This document shows positions 1 to 5,369 of a stretch of 8,773 nt of DNA, piece by piece; within the stretch, counting starts at the first letter, position 1; every line of letters starts with the position of its first letter. Below the pieces are notes generated by a model that was not told where the DNA came from, made no database searches, and worked only from the letters and a program-made list of their open reading frames with translations. The DNA lies in assembly GCA_013153415.1 (NCBI GenBank), contig JAADEO010000136.1:1-8773 (forward strand), in the 5' to 3' direction. A program made the translations under genes and the position numbers. Source of the stretch: Deltaproteobacteria bacterium (GTDB lineage: Bacteria; Desulfobacterota; Anaeroferrophillalia; Anaeroferrophillales; Tharpellaceae).

Positions 1-604
1 AGTTCTGGGCGGCACCAACTCGTTGCATACCAACTCCCGGGACGAGGCTCTCTGCCTGCCGACCGAGGATTCGGTGCGCATCGCTTTGAGGACCCAGCAG
101 ATCATCGCCCACGAGAGCGGCGTCGCCGATACCATCGATCCCTTGGCCGGCTCCTACATGGTTGAGTCGCTGACCACCCAGATCGAGGAGAAGGCCCTCG
201 AATATATCGAAAAGATCGATGCCATGGGTGGCGTCGTCAAAGCCATCGAGGCCGGTTATATCCAACAGGAGATCAACGACAGCGCCTACGCCTACCAGAA
301 ATCGGTCGAAAGCGGTGAACAGGTGATTGTCGGAGTCAACAAGTTCACGATCGAGGAAGCGCCGCCTGCCAACCTGCTGCGGATCAAGCCCGAAATGGAG
401 ATCGAGCAGCGTAACAACCTGGCGGCGATGAAGGCCGGTCGCGACCAGGCGGCGGTCGACAAAGCGCTCAAGGAGCTCAAACAGGTGGCCGAGGATGGTG
501 CCAACCTGTTGCCGCCGATCCTGGGCGCGGTGCGCACTTATGCTACATTGGGTGAAATCTGCGGCGTGATGCGCGAGGTTTTCGGCGAATATGTCGAGGG
601 CTAG
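1..604 (+). CDS. mcmA1: Methylmalonyl-CoA mutase, catalytic (large) subunit, C-terminal part
   Basis: The 5' end is cut off by the window. The frame is open from base 2 and gives 200 residues to a TAG stop. The protein carries the end of the TIM-barrel catalytic domain of B12-dependent acyl-CoA mutases, which interconvert (R)-methylmalonyl-CoA and succinyl-CoA in the cytoplasm. Recognisable blocks are GGTNSLHTNSRDEA near the start, RIALRTQQIIAHESGV, and IDPLAGSYMVE. It ends at CGVMREVFGEYVEG with no B12-binding domain attached, and that domain is the next gene, so this is the split-subunit form. The family usually has Gln in GGTQSLHTN; here it is Asn. The residues that separate methylmalonyl- from isobutyryl-type mutases lie upstream of the window, so substrate is inferred from meaB and epimerase next door. 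An internal TTG at 23 is not a real start. Confidence 0.93.
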   Translation, partial: VLGGTNSLHTNSRDEALCLPTEDSVRIALRTQQIIAHESGVADTIDPLAGSYMVESLTTQIEEKALEYIEKIDAMGGVVKAIEAGYIQQEINDSAYAYQKSVESGEQVIVGVNKFTIEEAPPANLLRIKPEMEIEQRNNLAAMKAGRDQAAVDKALKELKQVAEDGANLLPPILGAVRTYATLGEICGVMREVFGEYVEG

Positions 605-670
605 TTTTTTCCTGAAATTTCCAGCTCTATAGCCTGTACCTTTTACCCTGCACCCTTTACGGAGTAGAAT
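605..670 (+). repeat. Mutase subunit spacer with imperfect 14-bp tandem repeat
   Basis: This 66-nt spacer lies between the two mutase subunit genes. Bases 634-647 (ctgtaccttttacc) and 648-661 (ctgcaccctttacg) match at 11 of 14 positions and lie directly head to tail. A run of six T follows the upstream stop codon (605-610) but no hairpin precedes it, so I see no terminator. GGAG at 661-664, six bases before the ATG at 671, is the ribosome binding site of the downstream gene. Co-transcription of both subunits is likely. Confidence 0.5.
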
Positions 671-1069
671 ATGAGTAAAAAAATCAAGGTTTTGATTGCC
701 AAGCCCGGGTTGGATGGACATGATCGCGGAGCCAAGGTGGTTTCGAGGGCGTTGCGGGACGCCGGTATGGAGGTTATTTACACCGGGATCCGCCAGACTC
801 CGGAACAGATCGTCGCTACCGCCATCCAGGAGGATGTCGACAGTATCGGTCTGAGTTGTCTCTCCGGGGCTCATAACAAGCTTTTTCCCAAGGTTGTCGA
901 CCTGCTCAAGGAGAAGGGGGCCGACGATGTCCTGGTCTTCGGCGGCGGCATCATTCCCGACGAGGATATTCCTGGATTGAAAGCAGCGGGGATCGCCGAG
1001 ATCTTCCTGCCCGGTGCTTCAACCGAAGAGACCATCGAATTCATTCGCAACAACGTCAAAACGGCGTAG
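671..1069 (+). CDS. mcmA2: Methylmalonyl-CoA mutase, B12-binding (small) subunit
   Basis: This 132-residue protein is essentially one cobalamin-binding Rossmann-like domain, the usual size for a free-standing B12 subunit. It shows the classic signature D15-x-H17-x-x-G20 (DGHDRG), where His17 is the lower axial cobalt ligand. GLSCLSGAH (60-68) and the glycine-rich FGGGIIP (90-96) supply the loops that hold the nucleotide tail. It pairs with the catalytic subunit encoded just upstream to form the active mutase. The ATG has a GGAG at 661-664 with a six-base spacer. It ends 17 nt before meaB. The sequence alone cannot exclude the partner being an isobutyryl- or ethylmalonyl-type mutase, but the meaB and epimerase neighbours favour methylmalonyl-CoA. 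Confidence 0.95.
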   Translation: MSKKIKVLIAKPGLDGHDRGAKVVSRALRDAGMEVIYTGIRQTPEQIVATAIQEDVDSIGLSCLSGAHNKLFPKVVDLLKEKGADDVLVFGGGIIPDEDIPGLKAAGIAEIFLPGASTEETIEFIRNNVKTA

Positions 1070-1070
1070 A

Positions 1071-1077
1071 AGAAAGG
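1071..1077 (+). promoter_or_regulatory. Ribosome binding site supporting the TTG start of meaB
   Basis: AGAAAGG lies nine bases before the TTG at 1087. No in-frame ATG occurs near the beginning of MeaB, and the encoded LVAGLLAGKVRSLAKAIT is the expected N-terminal helix of the family, so the TTG start is the best choice. A second purine run (AAGAGG, 1081-1086) abuts the TTG and is too close to serve. Confidence 0.6.
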
Positions 1078-1086
1078 TTTAAGAGG

Positions 1087-2043
1087 TTGGAAGATCTAGT
1101 CGCCGGACTTTTAGCCGGCAAGGTACGTTCCCTGGCCAAGGCGATCACCATTGTTGAAAACGACCTGCCCGGCAAACGGGAGATTCTCAAGAGCATCTAC
1201 CCTAAAACCGGGCACGCTTACCTGCTTGGGATTACCGGCCCTCCGGGGGCCGGGAAAAGCACGCTGACCGACAAGATCATCGCCCACCTGCGCCGGGAAG
1301 GCAAGAGTGTCGCGGTAATCGCGGTCGACCCCTCGAGCCCCTTTTCCGGCGGTGCGATTCTCGGCGACCGGATTCGCATGCAGCAGCATGCCCTCGATGA
1401 CGGGGTTTTCATCCGCAGCATGGCGACCCGCAGTCATCTCGGGGGGCTGGCCAAGAACACCGTGGATGTCATTCACCTTTTCGATGCCGCCGGCAAGGAT
1501 GTCATCATCATCGAGACGGTCGGTGTCGGTCAGGACGAGGTCGATATCGTCCGCATCGCCCAGACCACGGTGGTGGTCATGGTTCCGGGGCTCGGGGATT
1601 CCGTGCAGATCTCGAAAGCCGGGGTCATGGAGATCGCCGATGTTTTCGCGGTCAACAAGGCCGATCGCGACGGGGCCGACAAACTCTTGAGCGAGCTCAA
1701 GGCGATGCTCGACATGATCAAGGATGAAGTCAAGCCCGAGATTTTCCGCACCGTGGCCACCGACGATGTCGGTATCGACGAATTGGTGGCCGGGATCTTC
1801 GCGCACGGCAAACGGGTCGAGGAGTCGGGTCTGATCGAGAAGAAGCGGCGCCAGAAAGCTGAAAACGAGCTCAGAGCCTATATCTATGATATGATCATGG
1901 AGCGGGCCCAGGGGCTGGAGGCCTATAACGATGTCGTCAGCCGGGTGGCTGCCAAGCAAGAGACCCCGATGGATGGGGTGGAGGAGCTTTTTACCGAACT
2001 CGGTATCAGAATCCAGGAGGAAAAAAATGCTGAAGAAGATTGA
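1087..2043 (+). CDS. meaB: MeaB, methylmalonyl-CoA mutase-associated GTPase chaperone
   Basis: This 318-residue G3E-family P-loop GTPase is of typical MeaB/ArgK length. Members gate delivery of adenosylcobalamin to methylmalonyl-CoA mutase and protect the enzyme from inactivation. Visible motifs are Walker A GPPGAGKST (51-59), DPSSPFSGGAILGDR (81-95, Mg/switch region), ETVGVGQDE (143-151, Walker B and following switch), PGLGDSVQ (167-174) and the guanine-specifying NKAD (190-193). The C-terminal part (about 250-318) is charged and helical, matching the family's dimerisation arm. Translation starts at TTG, supported by AGAAAGG upstream. The end overlaps the epimerase gene by 17 nt, so the two are probably translationally coupled. 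Its place beside both mutase subunits fits its role exactly. Confidence 0.96.
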   Translation: MEDLVAGLLAGKVRSLAKAITIVENDLPGKREILKSIYPKTGHAYLLGITGPPGAGKSTLTDKIIAHLRREGKSVAVIAVDPSSPFSGGAILGDRIRMQQHALDDGVFIRSMATRSHLGGLAKNTVDVIHLFDAAGKDVIIIETVGVGQDEVDIVRIAQTTVVVMVPGLGDSVQISKAGVMEIADVFAVNKADRDGADKLLSELKAMLDMIKDEVKPEIFRTVATDDVGIDELVAGIFAHGKRVEESGLIEKKRRQKAENELRAYIYDMIMERAQGLEAYNDVVSRVAAKQETPMDGVEELFTELGIRIQEEKNAEED

Positions 2044-2428
2044 TCATATCGGAATAGCGGTCAAGGATATCGATGAAACCGCCAAATTCTACAAAGAAAT
2101 GCTGGGCATGGAGTTTCATGGGATCGAAGAGGTTGCTGACCAGAAGGTCAAGGTCGCTTTCTTCGCCATTGGCGAAACCCACATCGAACTGGTCTGCCCG
2201 ACCAGTCCCGATTCGGCGGTGGCCAAACATCTCGAAAAGAAGGGCGAGGGCATTCACCATATCTGCTATGCCACCGACGATATCGAGGCCGAGCTGGCCC
2301 GGCTCAAGGAACAGGGGGCCCGACTGGTCGATGAACAGCCCCGGGTCGGCGCTCACGGTGCCAAGATCGCCTTTATCCATCCCAAAACCTCGAAAGGGGT
2401 ACTCACCGAACTGTCGCAGAAGGGGTAG
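2027..2428 (+). CDS. mce: Methylmalonyl-CoA epimerase
   Basis: This 133-residue protein is of the vicinal-oxygen-chelate (glyoxalase) superfamily. It has two beta-alpha-beta-beta-beta modules and the normal length for this enzyme, which interconverts (R)- and (S)-methylmalonyl-CoA so that the mutase product can enter or leave the propionyl-CoA branch. Predicted metal ligands are His7 (DHIGIAV), Glu54 (THIELV, where the Propionibacterium enzyme has Gln), His78 (IHHICYA) and Glu128 (VLTEL). Other family blocks are FYKEMLGM and GAKIAFIHPKTSKGVL. The ATG at 2027 is chosen because it begins right before IDHIGIAV and has AGGAGG at 2015-2020 upstream. An ORF extension back to 1931 would only overlap meaB more deeply and adds no family sequence. 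The gene overlaps meaB by 17 nt. Confidence 0.95.
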   Translation: MLKKIDHIGIAVKDIDETAKFYKEMLGMEFHGIEEVADQKVKVAFFAIGETHIELVCPTSPDSAVAKHLEKKGEGIHHICYATDDIEAELARLKEQGARLVDEQPRVGAHGAKIAFIHPKTSKGVLTELSQKG

Positions 2429-2438
2429 TTTTTAACCT

Positions 2439-3038
2439 ATGAAAAGCTATCCCGATGCGTTGGAAGCTTTGATGGCCCAACTCCGTAAACTGCCCGGAGT
2501 TGGGCCTAAAACTGCGGCCCGGCTGGCCTTTCATCTGGTGCGGCAGCCGTCTGCCGATCTGGAATCCCTGGCGGCCGCCATTCTTGATATCCGGGAAAGG
2601 CTGGTACTCTGCTCATTCTGCCAGAATCTGACGGAAATCGACCCCTGTCCCCTGTGCCGGGATGAAAGTCGGGACCGGCATCTGCTCTGCGTGGTCGAAT
2701 ATCCCGCCGATCTGGTGGCGATCGAAAACAGCGGAGCCTTCCGGGGACGCTATTTCGTTCTGCATGGAACCTTGGCTCCGTTGCAGGGGGTCGGTCCCGA
2801 GGATCTGCGCCTCGAAAAACTCAAGGAGATAGTTACGGACGCCAGGATCGAAGAGGTGATCCTGGCTACCAACCCCACGGTCGAAGGTAATTCGACCGCC
2901 CTTCTTCTGCGGGAAAACCTGCATCCTCTGGGAGTCCGTCTCAGTCGCCCGGCCTGCGGACTGCCGGTCGGCGCCGACCTCGAATACATGGATCCGGTGA
3001 CCATCTGCAGGTCTCTGGACGGGCGCGGAACTCTCTAA
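2439..3038 (+). CDS. recR: Recombination mediator protein RecR
   Basis: This 199-residue protein is full length for RecR, which acts with RecO (and RecF) to load RecA onto SSB-coated single-stranded DNA during gap and break repair. Domains in order are the helix-hairpin-helix (LPGVGPKTAARLAFHL, 18-33), a C4 zinc finger (C58, C61, C70, C73), a Toprim domain (about 80-175, including VVEYPADLVAIENSG) and the C-terminal GLPVGADLEYMDPVT segment. The stretch before GLPVG reads SRPACG, whereas RecR proteins I recall have TRIARG or TRIAHG. It starts 10 nt after the epimerase stop with only a weak, distant AGGGG (2421-2425), so it may be poorly translated or coupled to upstream translation. It ends with tandem TAA stops (3036-3041). 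Its usual neighbours dnaX and ybaB are absent here. Confidence 0.96.
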   Translation: MKSYPDALEALMAQLRKLPGVGPKTAARLAFHLVRQPSADLESLAAAILDIRERLVLCSFCQNLTEIDPCPLCRDESRDRHLLCVVEYPADLVAIENSGAFRGRYFVLHGTLAPLQGVGPEDLRLEKLKEIVTDARIEEVILATNPTVEGNSTALLLRENLHPLGVRLSRPACGLPVGADLEYMDPVTICRSLDGRGTL

Positions 3039-3101
3039 TAATTTCGGGAAAGTTTTTTCTCTCCAATTAAATTTTATTAATTAACGTGATTTTTTAAAAT
3101 A

Positions 3102-3135
3102 TTAACTTCACTTTTGTTTTTTCTTATTGTATACA
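3102..3135 (+). promoter_or_regulatory. Candidate sigma-70 promoter of the por operon
   Basis: Two overlapping hexamer pairs with 17-bp spacing are possible: TTAACT (3102-3107) with TATTGT (3125-3130), or TTCACT (3107-3112) with TATACA (3130-3135). Each hexamer matches consensus at four of six positions. The AT-rich tract just upstream could act as an UP-like element. The assignment is weak because the tract is so AT-rich that partial matches are expected. Confidence 0.3.
3128..3135 (+). promoter_or_regulatory. Candidate GntR-family operator, copy 1 (TGTATACA)
   Basis: This perfect 8-bp palindrome overlaps the candidate -10 region. TGTATACA-type palindromes resemble the operators of the FadR/GntR family of metabolite-responsive repressors. 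A second copy lies 28 bp downstream, centre to centre. No regulator gene is in the window, so the identity of the binding protein is inference. Confidence 0.4.
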
Positions 3136-3154
3136 GTGTGCAGTATATATCAAG

Positions 3155-3164
3155 CTGTATACAG
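3155..3164 (+). promoter_or_regulatory. Candidate GntR-family operator, copy 2 (CTGTATACAG)
   Basis: This perfect 10-bp palindrome has the same TGTATACA core as the copy at 3128-3135. It lies downstream of the candidate promoter, where a bound repressor would block initiation or early elongation. Its right half (caggga, 3162-3167) also pairs with tccctg at 3205-3210, so it could belong to the transcribed leader. Confidence 0.42.
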
Positions 3165-3238
3165 GGAGCCTGCAGACACTGGCTTTCGGTACCGCAAAAT
3201 GAGTTCCCTGCGGTCTCGCAAGAGGTCAAATCTGCAGG
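3162..3238 (+). repeat. Leader with two mutually exclusive inverted repeats
   Basis: CAGGGA (3162-3167) pairs perfectly with TCCCTG (3205-3210), and CCTGCAGA (3169-3176) with TCTGCAGG (3231-3238). The two helices interleave, so they either exclude each other or form a pseudoknot. A CGGTACCG palindrome (3187-3194) and a short TGCG/CGCA stem (3209-3220) lie between. No known riboswitch class was recognised, and short repeats like these can arise by chance. Confidence 0.3.
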
Positions 3239-3243
3239 TCAAA
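3223..3243 (+). repeat. Direct repeat AGGTCAAA x2, 13-bp period
   Basis: AGGTCAAA occurs at 3223-3230 and again at 3236-3243, separated by TCTGC. It lies between the leader inverted repeats and the hairpin before porG. It might be a protein-binding site or may simply be chance repetition. Confidence 0.4.
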
Positions 3244-3259
3244 CGGTGGAGATCACCGT
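3243..3259 (+). promoter_or_regulatory. Small hairpin just upstream of the porG ribosome binding site
   Basis: ACGGTG (3243-3248) and CACCGT (3254-3259) form a perfect 6-bp stem with a 5-nt loop (GAGAT). It ends 13 nt before the GAGGAG Shine-Dalgarno at 3273-3278. No U-tract follows, so it is not a terminator. It could stabilise the mRNA 5' end or influence translation. Confidence 0.35.
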
Positions 3260-3286
3260 GCTGAATTGTGATGAGGAGACAGTTCG

Positions 3287-3838
3287 ATGATTGAAGTCAG
3301 AGTACATGGCCGGGGTGGCCAGGGTGGTGTAACTTCAGCCGAGATGCTGGCGATTGCCGCGATCAACGAAGGTAAGTTCGCCCAGGCTTTTCCCAGTTTT
3401 GGTCCGGAGCGGCGCGGAGCCCCGGTAATCGCCTTCGCCCGGGTCAGCGAAGAGAAGATCCGTAATCGGACCAAAGTCTATACTCCGGACGTGGTCCTGG
3501 TCCTCGATCCCTCGGTATTGTCGATCGTCGATGTCGAGGAGGGGCTGAAGGCGGACGGCATGCTGGTGATCAACAGTGCCAAATCGATTGCCGAGCTGCG
3601 TCGGGAGTATGGTTTCAAAACCGATCTTGCCCGGGTCGATGCCACGCATATCGCTTTGGAGGAGCTCGGTCTGCCGATCACCAATACGACGATGTTGGGG
3701 GCTGCGGTCAAGGCCCGGCCGCTGGTTGCGGTCGACTCCCTGGTCGGTCCCCTCGAGCATCGTTTCGGGCGCATTGCGGCCAAGAACATCCGGGCCCTGA
3801 AACGGGCCTATGAAGAGACCGAAATCGATTTCATCTGA
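3287..3838 (+). CDS. porG: Pyruvate-type 2-oxoacid:ferredoxin oxidoreductase, gamma subunit
   Basis: This 183-residue protein has the gamma-subunit fold of four-subunit 2-oxoacid:ferredoxin oxidoreductases, which convert a 2-oxoacid plus CoA to acyl-CoA, CO2 and two low-potential electrons. Diagnostic blocks are RVHGRGGQGGVTSAEMLA (5-22), QAFPSFGPERRGAPV (33-47), YTPDVVLVLDPS (65-76) and the later TTMLGAAV. The gamma subunit helps bind CoA. The ATG has a strong GAGGAG (3273-3278) with an 8-nt spacer. It is the first gene of the downstream operon, following the long regulatory gap. The block pattern fits pyruvate-type enzymes best, but 2-oxobutyrate or branched-chain 2-oxoacids are not excluded. 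Confidence 0.93.
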   Translation: MIEVRVHGRGGQGGVTSAEMLAIAAINEGKFAQAFPSFGPERRGAPVIAFARVSEEKIRNRTKVYTPDVVLVLDPSVLSIVDVEEGLKADGMLVINSAKSIAELRREYGFKTDLARVDATHIALEELGLPITNTTMLGAAVKARPLVAVDSLVGPLEHRFGRIAAKNIRALKRAYEETEIDFI

Positions 3839-3897
3839 TGGTTTTGCCGGCCGGATATCAAGAACCGGCGGCTAGTTGAAGATAAAGGAGAAACAAG
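3839..3897 (+). other. porG-porD spacer with weak hairpin and strong RBS
   Basis: This is the longest spacer in the downstream operon (59 nt). GCCGG (3846-3850) can pair with CCGGC (3865-3869) across a 14-nt loop that itself contains another CCGG, so the fold is ambiguous. AAAGGAG (3884-3890) lies seven bases before the GTG at 3898 and fixes that start. No U-tract or promoter is apparent. Confidence 0.35.
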
Positions 3898-4191
3898 GTG
3901 GCGAAAAAATTCAACGAAATGGCTTGGCACGAATACCCGCTGGGTTTCATGGTGACCGAGCCTGGTTGCGCGGCCGAGTACCGGACCGGCGACTGGCGTT
4001 CGCAGCGGCCGGAAACCGACAAGAGCAAATGTATCAAGTGCGGGGTCTGTTACCTGGTCTGTCCCGAAGGGGCGATCGTGTTGGCCGCCGACGGTACCTA
4101 CGATTTCGATCTCGAGCATTGCAAGGGTTGCGGAATCTGCGCGACCGAGTGCTGGACCGGTTGCATCAGCATGGTTGAGGAGGGGGAATAA
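3898..4191 (+). CDS. porD: Pyruvate-type 2-oxoacid:ferredoxin oxidoreductase, delta (ferredoxin) subunit
   Basis: This 97-residue 2x[4Fe-4S] ferredoxin subunit carries electrons from the TPP/proximal cluster of the beta subunit to the external acceptor. The GTG start is supported by AAAGGAG seven bases upstream and leads into GFMVTEPGCAAEYRTGDWR (16-34), the characteristic PorD N-terminus. Cluster ligands are C45, C48, C51, C55 and C75, C78, C81, C85. The first motif continues with the normal Pro (CPEGAI). The second reads CATECWTGC instead of the usual C-P-x-x-A, giving Trp86 and an extra Cys89 near the cluster. The stop overlaps the porA ATG by one base (TAATG), indicating translational coupling. 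Confidence 0.93.
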   Translation: MAKKFNEMAWHEYPLGFMVTEPGCAAEYRTGDWRSQRPETDKSKCIKCGVCYLVCPEGAIVLAADGTYDFDLEHCKGCGICATECWTGCISMVEEGE

Positions 4192-5369
4192 TGGCTAAAC
4201 GAGTTGGCATAGAGGTTTCGCTGGCGATCAGCGAGGCGGTCAAACAGGCAAAAGTCGATGCCATTGCCGCCTATCCGATCACTCCCCAGACCCACATTGT
4301 TGAACATCTTTCCGAACTGGTGGCCGACGCCGAACTTGATGCCGCCTTCATTCCGGTAGAATCGGAGCATTCGGCGATGAGCGTCTGTGCCGGGACTGCT
4401 GCCGCCGGAGCCCGGACCTATACTGCGACCAGTTCCCAGGGCCTGGCCCTGATGAATGAAATTCTCTATATTATTCCGGCCCTGCGGCTGCCGATCGTCA
4501 TGACCATCGCCAATCGGGCCCTGTCGGGACCGATCAGCATCTGGAACGATCACAGTGACATCATGGGGGCCCGGGATACCGGTTGGATCGCGATCTTTGC
4601 CGAGAACGGTCAGGAGGCTTACGATCTCACCCTGCAGTCCTTCAAGATTGCCGAAGATCACCGGGTGTTGTTGCCGATCAGTGTCAATATCGATGGTTTT
4701 ACCTTGAGCCATGTCATCGAACCGCACGAGTTCATCGACCAGCAAGAGGTCGATGCCTTTCTGCCGGAGTACAAGCCGGCGGTCCAACTCAATCCCGACC
4801 AGCCGGTGAGCATGGGTATGGTCGGCATCCCGGAAGTGTACGCCGAGGCCAAGAAGTGCCAGGACGAGGTTTTGAAAAACTCCGAGGCGGTGGTCAAAGA
4901 GGTTTTCCGGGAATTCGGTGAAAAATTCGGTCGCCATTACCAGGTGGTTGAGAGTTACCGGGCCGAAGGGGCCGAAACCCTGCTCCTGACCATGGGCAGC
5001 GTCAGCGAAACCGCGATGGAAGCGATCGACCGGCTCCAGGATGTGGAGAAACGTTCTGTCGGCCTGGTGCGCCTGCGCCTTTGGCGGCCTTTTCCGAGCG
5101 CAGACCTGCTCAAGGCGGTGACCGGCTGCAAGACCCTGGCGGTACTGGATCGGGCGGTTTCGTTCGGCAGCCCCGGGGGACCGGTGGCCAGCGAGGTGCG
5201 TTCCACCCTGTACGGGGTCGACGGGGCGCCCTATATCGCCAGCTTCATCGCCGGTCTCGGGGGGCGCGATATTACGATCGCAGATTTCATCTCGATAGTC
5301 GATCAGGCTGAAAGCATGGCCGAAAGCAATGAAAACCATCAATACAAGATGATAGGAGTGCGGGAATAA
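4191..5369 (+). CDS. porA: Pyruvate-type 2-oxoacid:ferredoxin oxidoreductase, alpha subunit
   Basis: This 392-residue protein is the expected length for PorA. It begins with the pyrimidine-binding (TPP) domain containing AAYPITPQT (26-34), where Thr31 sits in the YPITP motif that contacts substrate in characterised enzymes, and VESEHSAMS (56-64), whose Glu supports thiamine activation. SGPISIWNDHSD (112-123) and GARDTGW follow and are typical of the pyruvate subgroup. The C-terminal half holds the transketolase-C-like domain (VGLVRLRLWRPFPS, then DRAVSFGSPGGPV). It functions with porB to build the TPP active site. GAGGAGGGGG (4177-4186) lies just before the start. The gene overlaps porD and porB by one base each through TAATG junctions. 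The exact 2-oxoacid is inferred; pyruvate is favoured. Confidence 0.94.
   Translation: MAKRVGIEVSLAISEAVKQAKVDAIAAYPITPQTHIVEHLSELVADAELDAAFIPVESEHSAMSVCAGTAAAGARTYTATSSQGLALMNEILYIIPALRLPIVMTIANRALSGPISIWNDHSDIMGARDTGWIAIFAENGQEAYDLTLQSFKIAEDHRVLLPISVNIDGFTLSHVIEPHEFIDQQEVDAFLPEYKPAVQLNPDQPVSMGMVGIPEVYAEAKKCQDEVLKNSEAVVKEVFREFGEKFGRHYQVVESYRAEGAETLLLTMGSVSETAMEAIDRLQDVEKRSVGLVRLRLWRPFPSADLLKAVTGCKTLAVLDRAVSFGSPGGPVASEVRSTLYGVDGAPYIASFIAGLGGRDITIADFISIVDQAESMAESNENHQYKMIGVRE

Larger units (their letters stand above)
3039..3286 (+). promoter_or_regulatory. Intergenic regulatory region and leader ahead of the por operon
   Basis: This is the only long gap in the window, at 248 nt. It begins with tandem stops of recR, then an extremely AT-rich segment (10 G/C in 3061-3120, against about 60% around it). 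TGTATACA palindromes and a candidate promoter follow, and then a roughly 100-nt GC-normal leader full of short repeats. No convincing Rho-independent terminator for recR is seen: T6 at 3053-3058 is not preceded by a stem. The region very probably contains the promoter and control elements of the porGDAB operon. Confidence 0.6.

Noticed and set aside
1931..2026. Longer N-terminus for the epimerase
   Set aside because: The extra residues come from an alternative frame of meaB and match no part of the epimerase family. ATG at 2027 has a good ribosome binding site and the expected N-terminus.
3042..3060. Possible Rho-independent terminator after recR (T6 tract at 3053-3058)
   Set aside because: The only preceding pairing is TTTC/GAAA with a 2-nt loop, which is too weak and short to act as a terminator stem.
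3181..3196. GGTACCGC resembling the T-box antiterminator core, and a TGGC...GC sigma-54-like site
   Set aside because: The longer T-box consensus and specifier structures are absent. For sigma-54 the GG-to-GC spacing is 11 rather than 10, and the TTGC element is missing.
3247..3262. Second sigma-54-like site (TGG, correct 10-nt gap, GTGCT)
   Set aside because: The CAC following TGG is not matched, and transcription would begin inside the porG ribosome binding site. It also coincides with a hairpin that explains the same bases.
3199..3264. 21-codon, Arg/Lys-rich open frame in the porG leader (possible leader peptide)
   Set aside because: There is no ribosome binding site before its ATG and no run of regulatory codons. 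A frame this short is expected by chance.
4098..5342. 414-codon open frame on the minus strand opposite porA
   Set aside because: It is an antisense shadow of a clear porA reading frame. The translation has no recognisable domain and a composition typical of reversed GC-rich codons. The long minus-strand frames at 1111-1959 and 6817-7788 were rejected for the same reason.
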